DNA of 64,000 nucleotides from Winogradskyella forsetii (GCF_013394595.1 NZ_CP053348.1:2134001-2198000), one strand, 5' to 3'. Numbered from the stretch's first letter, positions 1-9,219 are shown. The notes: generated from the letters alone by a model not told the origin. A program made the numbers and translations.

Positions 1-1
1 T

Positions 2-265
2 GAATTCAAACAATTGGAAAATGATTGGAATATTTTTATAGAAAGCCATCCAGATTTTGAAAGCTTAAACTTTTATGATGAATTGGCTAAACGTGAAAAT
101 CATCACATTATTCATTTATATACTTATTTAGTTTTACCGAGCCTTGAAGATTTTTATAAACAAGAAAATTTAGTCAAAATCAGTAAAGTTTCTTCGGAGA
201 TATATCAGTTTTTAGTTAGACTTCAAGATTTAAGTTTAAAACTTCAAGAATTTCATCAGCAATAA
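2..265 (+). CDS. 3' end of an unrecognised gene (start lies before the window)
   Basis: The reading frame is open to the first base of the window, so this is the C-terminal part of a longer protein; the TTG at 14 is the first possible internal start but need not be used. About 88 residues are visible, mostly predicted helix, with no recognised motif. It ends five bases before the DUF262 gene and probably shares its transcript. Its start and the first cassette boundary lie outside the window. Confidence 0.55.
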   Translation, partial: EFKQLENDWNIFIESHPDFESLNFYDELAKRENHHIIHLYTYLVLPSLEDFYKQENLVKISKVSSEIYQFLVRLQDLSLKLQEFHQQ

Positions 266-269
266 AAAA

Positions 270-2084
270 ATGGCATTTTCAATAAACGCAGGAACTTACA
301 CTTTAAGACAAAACAATCAATCCGAAGAAAATATCATATTAAACGGAACCACAAATTATGTAATTCCTATTTATCAACGACCTTATTCTTGGACTGAATC
401 CCAAATTAAGAAATTCATCAATGATATTTTTGCCTCATTTTGGGGTTATGAACAAGATAAAGATGCAGAACCAATGTTTATTGGAACGATGCAATTATCC
501 GAACTAAAAAGCGATAACACACAAAATATTATTGACGGTCAACAGAGAATTACAACCTTTTTAATTCTACTAAAAGTTTTAAAATTAAAATTTTCTGATT
601 CACAATTATTAGATGATATTAGGCTAAATTGGTTAAAAACAGAAGTTAATAATGGCGAACAGCAGTTAAATTTAAATGAGTTGTTGTCTCAAAATAACAT
701 TGAAATTCCATTAGAAAATTCCTTAAATACATATCTAAACAACGCTCAATTAATTAGTGTTTTAATAGACAATCAAACAGACACGGAACTTTTTAATATA
801 GAGAATTTCATAAATCATCTTTTCTCAAATGTATATTTTGTTGTTATAGAAACAAAAGCGAGTTTATCCAAAACCTTACAGATTTTTGATGCAATCAACA
901 CAACTGGTTTAGACCTTAATGCAGGGGATATTTTCAAGATTCGTATGTATGAATATTTAAACTTGCAAAGCGAAAACAAGCAAGTTTTTAATGAAATTAG
1001 TGCTTTATACGAAAAAATAGATGTAAAGAATAAATCATTTAAAAGTGAAATTGCAAATATTCAAAGCATCTTACATATTTATCAATTCTACCTAATCGCT
1101 AAATACAATCTTCCAAATGTTCTATACACTTATGGAGCAAATACTTTTTTTGACAGATTGTTTGAAACAATTTTCAATATCAATCAATGGGAACATTATA
1201 GAAATTCTATTAAATCGAGCAATCTCGAATTAAAATTAAGTGAGATAAACACACTAATCGATTTGAGATATAATTGGGAAGAAAAATGGAGAAACAATTC
1301 CTATTCGAATGTTGAAAATGCTGGATTACTTCACTTATGGTGGTGGTCAAGATACGGTCGCTTTTGGATTTTAAGTTTTTTGGTCTTAAACAGTTTAAAG
1401 GATGATGAATACAAATACGATAAGTTGGCAATATTTACAAAACAGCTAACAAAATTATATTTGATTTACAGTTTAATTTACCAAAAATCAATAAATGAAA
1501 TCAATAGTTCCTTTACAAGTCAACTAATCAAACTTATTGTAAACGATTCGTTTGATTCTGTAATGGAACATATTAACAAAAAAATTAATCAGCATTATGA
1601 CTGGAAAAAGCAAAGACTAAACCAAATTATGTCAGGCGATATCTTATATAGCGCAAAGGTCAAAAACATACTTTGCAGACTTTCGGCCTTGTTAGAGGAA
1701 GATATTACATCAAATTTACCAGAAGATATTAAAAACGTTAAGAAGAATCTCTTTTGGAATCCGATTGACATTGAGCATATACAGTCATACAATGACGAAG
1801 ATTTAACAAATCGTGATTTAATAAAATCTGAATGGGGAGAAAATTTAAACTCTTTAGGTAATTTAGTTGCTTTGGAACAAAAGATTAATCGTTCAATAAA
1901 CAATGTAGAAAGCAAAAAACTTTTAGGTTATCAAAAAAGTTCGCTGACTATAATAAAATCTAGATTAGTAGAACAATATTCTGAATGGAATTTAGAAAAA
2001 TGTGTTGTCCGAAAAGATTATGAGAAAACCAAGTTAATTAAATACCTTTTAGGACAGAATAACTGTTGCCAACACCGTGTATAA
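270..2084 (+). CDS. DUF262/HNH (GmrSD-like) putative restriction protein
   Basis: This 604-residue protein has the DUF262 hallmark DGQQRIT at residues 89-95 and, near the C-terminus, an IEHI motif (about 501-504) followed by a SLGNLV segment, as in DUF1524 HNH nuclease domains. Proteins of this layout include GmrSD-type (type IV) enzymes that use nucleotide hydrolysis to cut modified phage DNA; that role is inferred from the family. The stop codon TAA at 2082-2084 lies inside the following attC-like site, so the last residues are encoded by the recombination site. It follows the previous frame by only four bases. Confidence 0.8.
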   Translation: MAFSINAGTYTLRQNNQSEENIILNGTTNYVIPIYQRPYSWTESQIKKFINDIFASFWGYEQDKDAEPMFIGTMQLSELKSDNTQNIIDGQQRITTFLILLKVLKLKFSDSQLLDDIRLNWLKTEVNNGEQQLNLNELLSQNNIEIPLENSLNTYLNNAQLISVLIDNQTDTELFNIENFINHLFSNVYFVVIETKASLSKTLQIFDAINTTGLDLNAGDIFKIRMYEYLNLQSENKQVFNEISALYEKIDVKNKSFKSEIANIQSILHIYQFYLIAKYNLPNVLYTYGANTFFDRLFETIFNINQWEHYRNSIKSSNLELKLSEINTLIDLRYNWEEKWRNNSYSNVENAGLLHLWWWSRYGRFWILSFLVLNSLKDDEYKYDKLAIFTKQLTKLYLIYSLIYQKSINEINSSFTSQLIKLIVNDSFDSVMEHINKKINQHYDWKKQRLNQIMSGDILYSAKVKNILCRLSALLEEDITSNLPEDIKNVKKNLFWNPIDIEHIQSYNDEDLTNRDLIKSEWGENLNSLGNLVALEQKINRSINNVESKKLLGYQKSSLTIIKSRLVEQYSEWNLEKCVVRKDYEKTKLIKYLLGQNNCCQHRV

Positions 2085-2194
2085 TTAATTGCTGTTAAGT
2101 GCTTAATTCATTGGCTTTTTTATATATTTAAGGTCAGTTTTAATCCGAAAAGTTCGTGCTTATTTACACGCAACTAATCATACACAATCACGTT
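2071..2194 (+). repeat. attC-like site 1
   Basis: The site runs from AAC to GTT. The outer stem is GTGTATAATTAATTGC on the left and GCAACTAATCATACAC on the right, which pair except for two A/C mismatches. The centre differs from that of most copies. The left flank GTTGCCAAC belongs to the cassette that starts before the window; the right flank GTTGTAGCAC opens the DUF3885 cassette and matches its end at site 2. Confidence 0.85.
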
Positions 2195-2222
2195 GTAGCA
2201 CATTTGAGAAAACCGAAATCTA

Positions 2223-2855
2223 TTGAACCTAAAAACGGAATATTTAGACTTTTTAAAAGATAATTTCAGCGGACTGAAAATCAAAATGCCATTATTTTAT
2301 AATTGGAATTTAGGATTAAGGTTTGACTTGCAAAAGGAATTTACAAACCCTGTTGATACTGATGATGAAGATTATTTTAGTGAAGTTTATCACAGAGCTA
2401 AAAAACTATTTGAATTCTGCTTTGAACAAAACGACACAGTTTATTTATCTGTATTTAGTTACAAGTGGAGAAAACAACGGATTAAGAAATCGAATTTTAT
2501 TTTTAAACTATTAAAAGGTTCAAAAACAGAAAACGTATTTGACAAAGTTGCGAATAGGTATGAACCAAATGAAAAATGGAACAGACTTTTAATCAAAGAA
2601 AAAATAAAGAATATTGATATTGACAACTTAATAATCGGATTATGTAACACGGACTTCCCAACAATGCGACCTTGTATTCGAGAAGAAGTTTACCTTATGA
2701 ATATTGACAAAAAATTGATATTCCATATTTATGATGACAGAGGTTTAGATATTCTTGCAACCGATAAGAAATTATTGAATGAAATTTATGACCGATTTGA
2801 TAAGTGGATTTTGGAATACGACAGAGAAAAAATTAAACAACAACTGAAAAAATAA
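2223..2855 (+). CDS. DUF3885-like protein
   Basis: A 210-residue soluble protein with a C-terminal segment IYDDRGLDILA (about residues 160-170) followed by a helical YDRFDKWI stretch, which resembles DUF3885 proteins of unknown function. The likely start is TTG at 2223, 29 bases after the site; no ATG lies in a better place. It is the only gene of its cassette, whose head GTTGTAGCAC and tail GTGCTACAAC are complementary. Confidence 0.65.
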   Translation: MNLKTEYLDFLKDNFSGLKIKMPLFYNWNLGLRFDLQKEFTNPVDTDDEDYFSEVYHRAKKLFEFCFEQNDTVYLSVFSYKWRKQRIKKSNFIFKLLKGSKTENVFDKVANRYEPNEKWNRLLIKEKIKNIDIDNLIIGLCNTDFPTMRPCIREEVYLMNIDKKLIFHIYDDRGLDILATDKKLLNEIYDRFDKWILEYDREKIKQQLKK

Positions 2856-2866
2856 AAACGTGCTAC

Positions 2867-2987
2867 AACACCGTGTATAGCTCATTGCGGCTGAATTCCT
2901 AACCGGAATTCATTGCAATTTGCTATCTTTCGGTTACGTCGGAAAATCATAACTGATTTTCCGCAACGAGCCATACACAAACACGTT
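2867..2987 (+). repeat. attC-like site 2
   Basis: Left stem GTGTATAGCTCATTGCG pairs with right CGCAACGAGCCATACAC, again with two A/C mismatches on this strand. The centre holds GAATTCC...GGAATTC. The tail GTGCTACAAC belongs to the DUF3885 cassette; the head GTTGCCCACA opens the next cassette. Confidence 0.85.
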
Positions 2988-3010
2988 GCCCACAATATAA
3001 AACCACGAAT

Positions 3011-3703
3011 ATGAACAAAATTTTTACTCTGATTTTTTGCCTAATTATAACTTTTGGATTTTCACAAACAAAAGAAATTCAAATCGAATTTATAGGGAAT
3101 TGCGGACTTCATATGACTGATGGCATCACAAATTTCTACATTGATTTCCCATACAAATCGGGAGCTCACGGATATATGGAATTTAAAGAATCGGAATTAG
3201 ATAGTATTAAAGAAAACTCTATTTTCATTTTTACACATAAACACTCTGACCATTACTCTAAAAAAAATCTAAAAAAAGTGATGAAAGACAAAGGTGGACA
3301 GACTTATGGTGTTTCAAACATTTCGGAATTAGAAAAATTGGGAGAATCCATAGAAAATTTTGAAATAAAGGCTAATAAAACTGACCATACGGTATTCGGT
3401 ATTTCATTTCGTCACTACTCGTATTTGATAACTTGGCACAATAAAAAAATCTACTTATCAGGAGACACAACGGAACCTGAAACTATTGGTAAAATGGAAA
3501 AAATAGATTTAGCTTTTGTACCCTATTGGATTTTGAAAAACGCTAAAGAACAGAATATTACTATTGACGCAAAAATATTTGCAGTTTATCATCTATATTC
3601 CGAACAAATACCAAGTGCAAAAGAAAATTGGGATGAAGTTGAAAATATTCGCCCTATGGTTGAACAAGGAGAAAAAATAACGATTGAATTAGAAACTGAA
3701 TAA
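3011..3703 (+). CDS. secreted metallo-beta-lactamase-fold hydrolase
   Basis: A 230-residue protein with a signal peptide (residues 1-18, ending FGFSQ) and the metal-binding motif THKHSDH at 75-81, supplying H76, H78, D80 and H81. A later SGDT segment and a histidine in VYHLY fit the metallo-beta-lactamase fold of the UlaG/YtnP kind. The substrate is unknown; a periplasmic place is inferred from the signal. It is alone in its cassette and starts 24 bases after the site. Confidence 0.75.
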   Translation: MNKIFTLIFCLIITFGFSQTKEIQIEFIGNCGLHMTDGITNFYIDFPYKSGAHGYMEFKESELDSIKENSIFIFTHKHSDHYSKKNLKKVMKDKGGQTYGVSNISELEKLGESIENFEIKANKTDHTVFGISFRHYSYLITWHNKKIYLSGDTTEPETIGKMEKIDLAFVPYWILKNAKEQNITIDAKIFAVYHLYSEQIPSAKENWDEVENIRPMVEQGEKITIELETE

Positions 3704-3715
3704 AATACTGTGGGC

Positions 3716-3905
3716 AACAACGTATATAGCTCATAGCTTATTATTTGTTTAATCGAAGTAAAAGCGTATCTGGAAAGTCGCCAAATTTTTAAATTTGACG
3801 ATTTCCAATAAAAAAAGATAAATAGTAAAATTTAAAAATCTGGCTTGTACTTAATCCTAAAATAATTTTCTAATTTGCTCGCTACGAGCCATATACACAA
3901 CCGTT
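3716..3905 (+). repeat. attC-like site 3 (long form)
   Basis: A 190-bp long-form site. Left stem GTATATAGCTCATAGC pairs with right GCTACGAGCCATATAC with two A/C mismatches. The centre has an extra hairpin built on CCAAATTT...AAATTTG and a long A-rich arm. The tail TGTGGGCAAC matches the head of the preceding cassette; the head GTTAGCAAC opens the first of two twin cassettes. Confidence 0.85.
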
Positions 3906-3929
3906 AGCAACAAGCTGAAAATCGAACTT

Positions 3930-4397
3930 TTGAACAAAGCGAAAAGAAATAAATTGATATTTTATCCAATCCTATTAATATTAGGATTTTTTCTGTTTTA
4001 TAAATTTATGACATACGACAGAAATTATACTTGGTCGAAAGAATATCCTACAGAAGTTATTAATGCAGTTAAAAGCTCGGATTTTAAGTTTCTGAAAACG
4101 GAGGAAATAAATCCTGAAAATATTAATTTACCGAATGAAAAGTGGATTAAACTCAAAATTCAAAAAATATTGAGCAAAGTCAACTTAATGAGTTACGGAA
4201 CTGAACACGGACAAGAAATCACCTTGAATTCAGCCAAAAGTGAGCAAAAATTAATTTGCAAAGGTTGGTGTTTAAGTGACCATTTAATCGGAATTGAAAT
4301 TGAGCATCAGAATCTCGATTCAGAAGAATTAGCGGAATTAAAACAACGATTTGAAAGCCAATTTCCGAATTATAAAATCATTTGGAAAGAAATATAA
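3930..4397 (+). CDS. single-span membrane-anchored protein, copy 1
   Basis: A 155-residue protein with one N-terminal membrane segment (about residues 10-28, LIFYPILLILGFFLFY) and a soluble, probably extracytoplasmic, domain. No family is recognised. The start is TTG at 3930, 25 bases after the site. The whole cassette is repeated without visible change 640 bases downstream. Confidence 0.65.
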   Translation: MNKAKRNKLIFYPILLILGFFLFYKFMTYDRNYTWSKEYPTEVINAVKSSDFKFLKTEEINPENINLPNEKWIKLKIQKILSKVNLMSYGTEHGQEITLNSAKSEQKLICKGWCLSDHLIGIEIEHQNLDSEELAELKQRFESQFPNYKIIWKEI

Positions 4398-4419
4398 ACC
4401 GGATAAAAAGCCAGTTGCT

Positions 4420-4545
4420 AACACCGTGTATAATTAATTGCTTTGGCAAGTGTTTATCTGGAAAATTCCTTCGGAATTTTCTCTGGCAAGTTTTTGTTTA
4501 CTAAATTAGTTGCTGAACCACGCAACTAATCATACACAAAACGTT
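4420..4545 (+). repeat. attC-like site 4
   Basis: Standard form with stem GTGTATAATTAATTGC and central hairpin GGAAAATTCC/GGAATTTTC. Its body is identical to that of site 5. Tail GTTGCTAAC matches the head GTTAGCAAC of its own cassette; the next head is the same because the next cassette is a copy. Confidence 0.9.
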
Positions 4546-4569
4546 AGCAACAAGCTGAAAATCGAACTT

Positions 4570-5037
4570 TTGAACAAAGCGAAAAGAAATAAATTGATAT
4601 TTTATCCAATCCTATTAATATTAGGATTTTTTCTGTTTTATAAATTTATGACATACGACAGAAATTATACTTGGTCGAAAGAATATCCTACAGAAGTTAT
4701 TAATGCAGTTAAAAGCTCGGATTTTAAGTTTCTGAAAACGGAGGAAATAAATCCTGAAAATATTAATTTACCGAATGAAAAGTGGATTAAACTCAAAATT
4801 CAAAAAATATTGAGCAAAGTCAACTTAATGAGTTACGGAACTGAACACGGACAAGAAATCACCTTGAATTCAGCCAAAAGTGAGCAAAAATTAATTTGCA
4901 AAGGTTGGTGTTTAAGTGACCATTTAATCGGAATTGAAATTGAGCATCAGAATCTCGATTCAGAAGAATTAGCGGAATTAAAACAACGATTTGAAAGCCA
5001 ATTTCCGAATTATAAAATCATTTGGAAAGAAATATAA
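4570..5037 (+). CDS. single-span membrane-anchored protein, copy 2
   Basis: The encoded protein is identical to that at 3930-4397 when started at the equivalent TTG (4570). The frame is open further upstream to 4510 inside site 4, but that extension would be encoded by the recombination site and is unlikely to be real. Confidence 0.65.
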   Translation: MNKAKRNKLIFYPILLILGFFLFYKFMTYDRNYTWSKEYPTEVINAVKSSDFKFLKTEEINPENINLPNEKWIKLKIQKILSKVNLMSYGTEHGQEITLNSAKSEQKLICKGWCLSDHLIGIEIEHQNLDSEELAELKQRFESQFPNYKIIWKEI

Positions 5038-5059
5038 ACCGGATAAAAAGCCAGTTGCT

Positions 5060-5185
5060 AACACCGTGTATAATTAATTGCTTTGGCAAGTGTTTATCTG
5101 GAAAATTCCTTCGGAATTTTCTCTGGCAAGTTTTTGTTTACTAAATTAGTTGCTGAACCACGCAACTAATCATACACAAAACGTT
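5060..5185 (+). repeat. attC-like site 5
   Basis: Body identical to site 4. Tail GTTGCTAAC pairs with the head of copy 2; the following head changes to GTTGGCAAC, which marks the end of the duplication. Confidence 0.9.
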
Positions 5186-5216
5186 GGCAACAAGCTAAAA
5201 AGCAACCGAACTAAAA

Positions 5217-6227
5217 ATGAACTTTCCAAAAAGAATAAAACAACATAAATCACAATCGGATTCTTTTGCTATTTTACTTTATCGACTGAAAGATATTGGA
5301 ATATTTAGAAATGTAACTGAAAACGACTATGGAATTGATTTTGAAATTGAGTTTGTACATAATGATGAATTAATCGGAAAATACTTAAAAGCTCAAGTCA
5401 AAAGTGCTGAAGAGGTATATGTTAGGAATGATGGAGTACCAACAGTAAGTGGAATAAAGCAATCAACTTTATTATATTGGACTGAATTAAGTTTCAGAAC
5501 ACACGTTGTTGTATTTGCAGTAGATTTAAAAACAGAGAGAATTTATTTTACAAAATCAATTTTTTGGCAGGCTACGGTCCTACTTGATAAAAGTGAAAAA
5601 TCTAAAACAATTGAATTTTTACCTGCAATTCAATTAGTAAGTAAAGATGATAGCAAAACTGAAAAAGAAATAGAGAAATTTGAGAACACTATATCTGGAC
5701 TGAACGTAAAGAAGATTGCTTATGAAAGTAGTATATCCGACATTATCTATGCTCATCGAACACTTTTAAGAAATTTAAAATCTGTATTTGAATTATATGC
5801 AGACACTTGGCATTACGATGCTTGGACAGAGGTTCAACAATTAGACGTTTTTAAAACTGTTTTAGAGTGCTCAAAAATTCTTATCGGATTTGATTTACCA
5901 AAAGAAATAGATGGATTAAATAATGAAGAAAGAAAGAATCTTTTTTCATTCGATTACTGGGCTAGAAAAACAGATTGGTCTTGGGATGATGTATCCAATC
6001 AAATTGCTAAAATGCCACTTAAAGTTATTTATCCAACTTTACTTGACAAAATACAGTTTTATAGTAATTTGATTCTTGAGGCATCTCATTATTGGATTTA
6101 TAAAGACAGAGCTTACCTAAAATTAGTTCATTTCACGAAAATACCAACATCTAGAAAACATAGTGAATTATTTGCTGTTGATTATAACTACAATGATTTC
6201 GAAAACGAAGAACACTTTCCATATTGA
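5217..6227 (+). CDS. DUF4365 (nuclease-like) protein
   Basis: A 336-residue protein whose first 120 residues match the DUF4365 pattern: NDYGIDFEIEF (about 39-49) and KAQVKS (about 59-64), an arrangement of acidic residue and Q-x-K seen in PD-(D/E)XK-like folds. The C-terminal 170 residues are helical and unassigned. DUF4365 proteins are often found near defence genes, so a nuclease or defence role is possible but inferred. It is the only gene of its cassette, with head GTTGGCAAC and tail GTTGCCAAC. Confidence 0.75.
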   Translation: MNFPKRIKQHKSQSDSFAILLYRLKDIGIFRNVTENDYGIDFEIEFVHNDELIGKYLKAQVKSAEEVYVRNDGVPTVSGIKQSTLLYWTELSFRTHVVVFAVDLKTERIYFTKSIFWQATVLLDKSEKSKTIEFLPAIQLVSKDDSKTEKEIEKFENTISGLNVKKIAYESSISDIIYAHRTLLRNLKSVFELYADTWHYDAWTEVQQLDVFKTVLECSKILIGFDLPKEIDGLNNEERKNLFSFDYWARKTDWSWDDVSNQIAKMPLKVIYPTLLDKIQFYSNLILEASHYWIYKDRAYLKLVHFTKIPTSRKHSELFAVDYNYNDFENEEHFPY

Positions 6228-6242
6228 GGAAAGCCAGTTGCC

Positions 6243-6367
6243 AACAAAGTATAAAATTAATTGCTTGGTTAAAGCCTACTTACGAAAGTCCTCGCGGACT
6301 TTCTATCTGTGATTTATTTGCTAACTTTAGTGCTTAAATCACGCAACTAATCTTATACAAACACGTT
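6243..6367 (+). repeat. attC-like site 6
   Basis: Stem GTATAAAATTAATTGC pairs with GCAACTAATCTTATAC; the central hairpin is GAAAGTCC/GGACTTTC, a compensated variant of the GAAAATCC/GGATTTTC form. Head to the right is GTTGGGCGTA. Confidence 0.88.
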
Positions 6368-6394
6368 GGGCGTAATTTGAAAAACAGAATCTGA

Positions 6395-7006
6395 ATGAAC
6401 TTTATAACCAAACTTTTTGGATTAAATAAAAAAGAAAAATCCGAAAAAGATTTTGATTTGAACATTAAGAATTTTGATTCTATTAATAGTTTTTGGGAAT
6501 TTATCTCTGAGCAAGATAAGTGGTATTTAAAATATTCACCTTATAGAATTAAGAATATTGACAAACACTTATCTGAATTAGAACCTTTGATTATTCAATC
6601 GACTAATCAATTAAGAGATAAAATGGAATTTAGCTATGATGAATATTGGAAAATTATAAATTGGGATAATCTGCTGATAAATGCAGATATGGATGAGACG
6701 AACAAATTCAAACGTGATGAGAAAATAAAGTTTAGACAATTATGCTCTAATTGTAAAGTGGAAAAAGGTTTTCAACAAAGATATCCTAAATCTATTTGTG
6801 GAAGTTGTCATGAAAAAATAACTGATATTAGTGGAAGAAAAGTAGAGTTTTTCAATACTCATTGGTCTGGAGGTGGCTGTCAAGGTTATTACATTGGAAC
6901 TGAACAAAAAGAAAAATATGACTCTGAATTATGCTACATTAACGTAAAAGAATATTTTGCGGAAGAAGCAAGGTTTGGCGGAATAGTGATTCAATTAAAA
7001 GAATAA
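6395..7006 (+). CDS. zinc-ribbon protein of unknown function
   Basis: A 203-residue soluble protein with a four-cysteine knuckle CSNC...CGSC near residues 114-135, likely a structural zinc site, followed by a glycine-rich THWSGGGCQG stretch. No family name can be given. The cassette ends are GTTGGGCGTA and TACGCCCAAC, an exact ten-base complement. Confidence 0.65.
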   Translation: MNFITKLFGLNKKEKSEKDFDLNIKNFDSINSFWEFISEQDKWYLKYSPYRIKNIDKHLSELEPLIIQSTNQLRDKMEFSYDEYWKIINWDNLLINADMDETNKFKRDEKIKFRQLCSNCKVEKGFQQRYPKSICGSCHEKITDISGRKVEFFNTHWSGGGCQGYYIGTEQKEKYDSELCYINVKEYFAEEARFGGIVIQLKE

Positions 7007-7019
7007 AAAAACTACGCCC

Positions 7020-7142
7020 AACACCGTATATAATCCATTGCTGGTGAGAGCCTACTTACGAAAATCCTCACGGATTTTCTATTCGGTTTTTATTTGCTAA
7101 ATTACGTGCTAAACCACGCAACGTATCATATACAAAACCGTT
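7020..7142 (+). repeat. attC-like site 7
   Basis: Stem GTATATAATCCATTGC with right arm GCAACGTATCATATAC; central hairpin GAAAATCC/GGATTTTC. The head GTTGTACACC opens the cassette that carries the first IS element. Confidence 0.87.
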
Positions 7143-7213
7143 GTACACCATTTGAGAAATGAACTTTCCTGAAATAGGTTGACTAAAAATTAAACCTTTA
7201 ATTATAGTCACTT

Positions 7214-7672
7214 ATGAAAGCACAAAAACAGCACTGGCGAAAAAAAACCTACCAAAAAGTAACTCTGGAAACTAAACTTTTAGTCGTTGACCAAATCTTA
7301 AACGGTCAGATATCTACAAACTTTGCCTCTAAAAAGTATGATGTTCCCAGAACCACCATTACCTATTGGTTGAGAAAATACAGTACCTTAGTCCAACAAA
7401 ACAATGGTATGAGTAAAGACAAGGAAATTAAAAAACTTAAGGAAAAGATTGAAGAACTAGAGTTTCAAAAAGACTTCCAGCAAGACATTATCGCTGATAT
7501 GGAACTTATTACAGGAGTGGATATGTCAAAAAAGTCATTGCCCAAAACATTGGCAAAAGAGATAGAGCTAAAGAAAAAAGCCCGTATAAAAGAAAATGGC
7601 TCTATGGATGTTTTGGGATATCTAAACAAGCCTTCTACAAAAGACTCAAAACACAACAAAAACAACAAATAG
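7214..7672 (+). CDS. IS3-family transposase OrfA
   Basis: A 152-residue OrfA with an N-terminal helix-turn-helix (about 12-45) followed by a leucine-rich coiled coil (about 75-100), as usual for IS3-family DNA-binding subunits. The OrfB frame is -1 relative to this one and is open upstream from about 7579, next to an A6-G run at 7574-7580, so a frameshifted OrfAB product is likely. Confidence 0.88.
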   Translation: MKAQKQHWRKKTYQKVTLETKLLVVDQILNGQISTNFASKKYDVPRTTITYWLRKYSTLVQQNNGMSKDKEIKKLKEKIEELEFQKDFQQDIIADMELITGVDMSKKSLPKTLAKEIELKKKARIKENGSMDVLGYLNKPSTKDSKHNKNNK

Positions 7673-7692
7673 ACCATCAAAAACTAATCAAA

Positions 7693-8466
7693 ATGGTAAA
7701 GGACTACCGTAAAAAAGTAGGCTCTAAAACTGGTGGAATCAAACTTCATAAGGAGCTTAAACAAGACTTTACTAACGCCAATATTAAAATAGGTAGAGAC
7801 AAGTTCTATCGCTTTTTAAGGTATAATAACTTACTGGTTCCTAAACGCAAAAACTACATCACCACAACAAACTCTAATCACATGTACAAAAAATATAAAA
7901 ACCTCATTAAAGGCCAAGTTCCTAGCAGACCAGAACAACTCTGGGTAAGTGATATCACATACATTAAAACAGAAAATGGTCACAACTACTTAGCACTAGT
8001 GACAGACGCCTATTCTAAACAGATTATGGGCTATAAACTCGATAACCATATGAGAACATCACTTTGCACAGATGCACTCGCTATGGCCATTAATAACAGA
8101 AAATATCCAAAGAAGCAGCTCATTCACCATTCAGACAGAGGATTCCAGTACTGCAATCCCAAGTACACAGAATTTGCAGAAAGCAACAACATCACAATGA
8201 GCATGACCGAACAATATGACCCTTACGAAAACGCTGTTGCAGAACGTATTAACAGAACCCTAAAGTACGAATATGGTCTAAAGCAAACCATTAAGAACAC
8301 AGATCTGGCTCAAAAAATGACTGAGCAAGCTGTCCATGTTTATAACAATCTAAGAACTCATTTTAGCCTGGATCTAAGAAAACCTGCCGAAGTACATTTG
8401 AATCCTAACATCAAATACAAATCCTATAGAAAAAATAATGTAAATTTACCTGAACTAACGATTTAA
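7693..8466 (+). CDS. IS3-family transposase OrfB (DDE integrase domain)
   Basis: The 257-residue frame holds the DDE core: SDITY for the first Asp, HSDRG for the second and NAVAERINRTLKYE for the Glu, with the usual HHSDRGFQY context. The ATG at 7693 is probably not the real start: the frame continues upstream through an AFYKRLK segment typical of OrfB N-termini and joins OrfA by a -1 shift. All catalytic residues are present, so it may be active. Confidence 0.9.
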   Translation: MVKDYRKKVGSKTGGIKLHKELKQDFTNANIKIGRDKFYRFLRYNNLLVPKRKNYITTTNSNHMYKKYKNLIKGQVPSRPEQLWVSDITYIKTENGHNYLALVTDAYSKQIMGYKLDNHMRTSLCTDALAMAINNRKYPKKQLIHHSDRGFQYCNPKYTEFAESNNITMSMTEQYDPYENAVAERINRTLKYEYGLKQTIKNTDLAQKMTEQAVHVYNNLRTHFSLDLRKPAEVHLNPNIKYKSYRKNNVNLPELTI

Positions 8467-8580
8467 TAACAGGCCTAGTTCAAACTATTTTTTTGCCTTC
8501 TAAACGGCTGAAAAAAATCTTTTGAACGTGTGAAAAAACACTAAAAAAAGGTCAACCTATTTCAGTATAATACAAAAACT

Positions 8581-9207
8581 ATGAGAACATTTATAATACT
8601 GACATTTATTTTAACTGGATTTATTGGAAAAGCGCAAGTTGTGGTTGATTCAATAAACGGAAAAATTTATGTTGACCGAGTTCAAGAAATCGAATTAAAG
8701 AAAAAGAAATTAAAGGATAAAGCAAATCGTTGGGTTGCTAAAACTTATAACAACTCGAACTATGTTACTCGAATTAATAACGAAGACAACATTTTGACAA
8801 AAGGAGCTTTTGATGTTGGTGCTGACTTCACAGCTTATGGAGCAACCGTTTACTCTTCCCGAAAAGTAGAATATACTCTTGACTTGAAATTCAAAGATGG
8901 ACGATATAAAATCGAGATATCTGATTTACTTTTCGACGGAACTGATGCTGCAATGTCGTTGGCTGTATATTTTATGAGTTTAGAAGAGTATCGTGAGTTT
9001 AGCCTAAAAGCAATGGAAAACTATGACGGAATTGGAAAAAAAGCAGCAATCAAACGAATAAAAAACGACAAGAAATTTAAAAAAGACTACGAATCACAAC
9101 AGAATTATGGAAAAAAAATAATTCCGCAGATAGTCAAAAAACTTGAACAGATTGACTTAAGTTTATTAAGCTTTTTAAAAAATAAAGACGATAAAGACGA
9201 TTGGTAA
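8581..9207 (+). CDS. secreted DUF4468-domain protein
   Basis: A 208-residue protein with a signal peptide (1-19, ending GKAQ) and a region at about 45-120 with alternating hydrophobic strands like the TBP-like fold DUF4468 domain found in Bacteroidota. It was the original cargo of this cassette before the IS inserted just upstream; the IS has separated it from the cassette head and probably from any upstream promoter. Confidence 0.7.
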   Translation: MRTFIILTFILTGFIGKAQVVVDSINGKIYVDRVQEIELKKKKLKDKANRWVAKTYNNSNYVTRINNEDNILTKGAFDVGADFTAYGATVYSSRKVEYTLDLKFKDGRYKIEISDLLFDGTDAAMSLAVYFMSLEEYREFSLKAMENYDGIGKKAAIKRIKNDKKFKKDYESQQNYGKKIIPQIVKKLEQIDLSLLSFLKNKDDKDDW

Positions 9208-9219
9208 AAAACGGTGTAC

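Larger units (their letters stand above)
3903..5182 (+). repeat. tandem duplication of one whole cassette (2 x 640 bp)
   Basis: Bases 3903-4542 and 4543-5182 appear identical by eye, including gene, tail and attC-like body. The repeat begins exactly at a GTT triplet and ends exactly before the next one. The sites before the first copy (long form) and the cassette after the second copy are different, so the duplication boundaries coincide with the presumed recombination point. Confidence 0.9.
7170..8564 (+). mobile_element. IS3-family insertion sequence
   Basis: The element of about 1.4 kb is bounded by inverted repeats TGAAATAGGTTGAC at the left and GTCAACCTATTTCA at the right. It carries two overlapping transposase frames. 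No target-site duplication is visible. It lies inside a cassette between the head GTTGTACACC and the DUF4468 gene; the cassette tail GGTGTACAAC still matches that head, so the cassette boundaries survived the insertion. Confidence 0.9.

Noticed and set aside
2071..2194. Sites as MITEs or REP-type repeats
   Set aside because: The matched cassette-specific ends and the precise cassette duplication are not explained by simple repeat insertion.
4461..4490. The GGAAAATTCC/GGAATTTTC hairpins as transcription terminators
   Set aside because: No T-run follows them, they lie in the middle of a larger palindrome, and their sequence changes in step with other site parts.
7160..8575. Target-site duplications for the three IS elements
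   Set aside because: Flanks were compared by eye (for example TTTCC and GTATA at the first IS) and no matching direct repeat was found.
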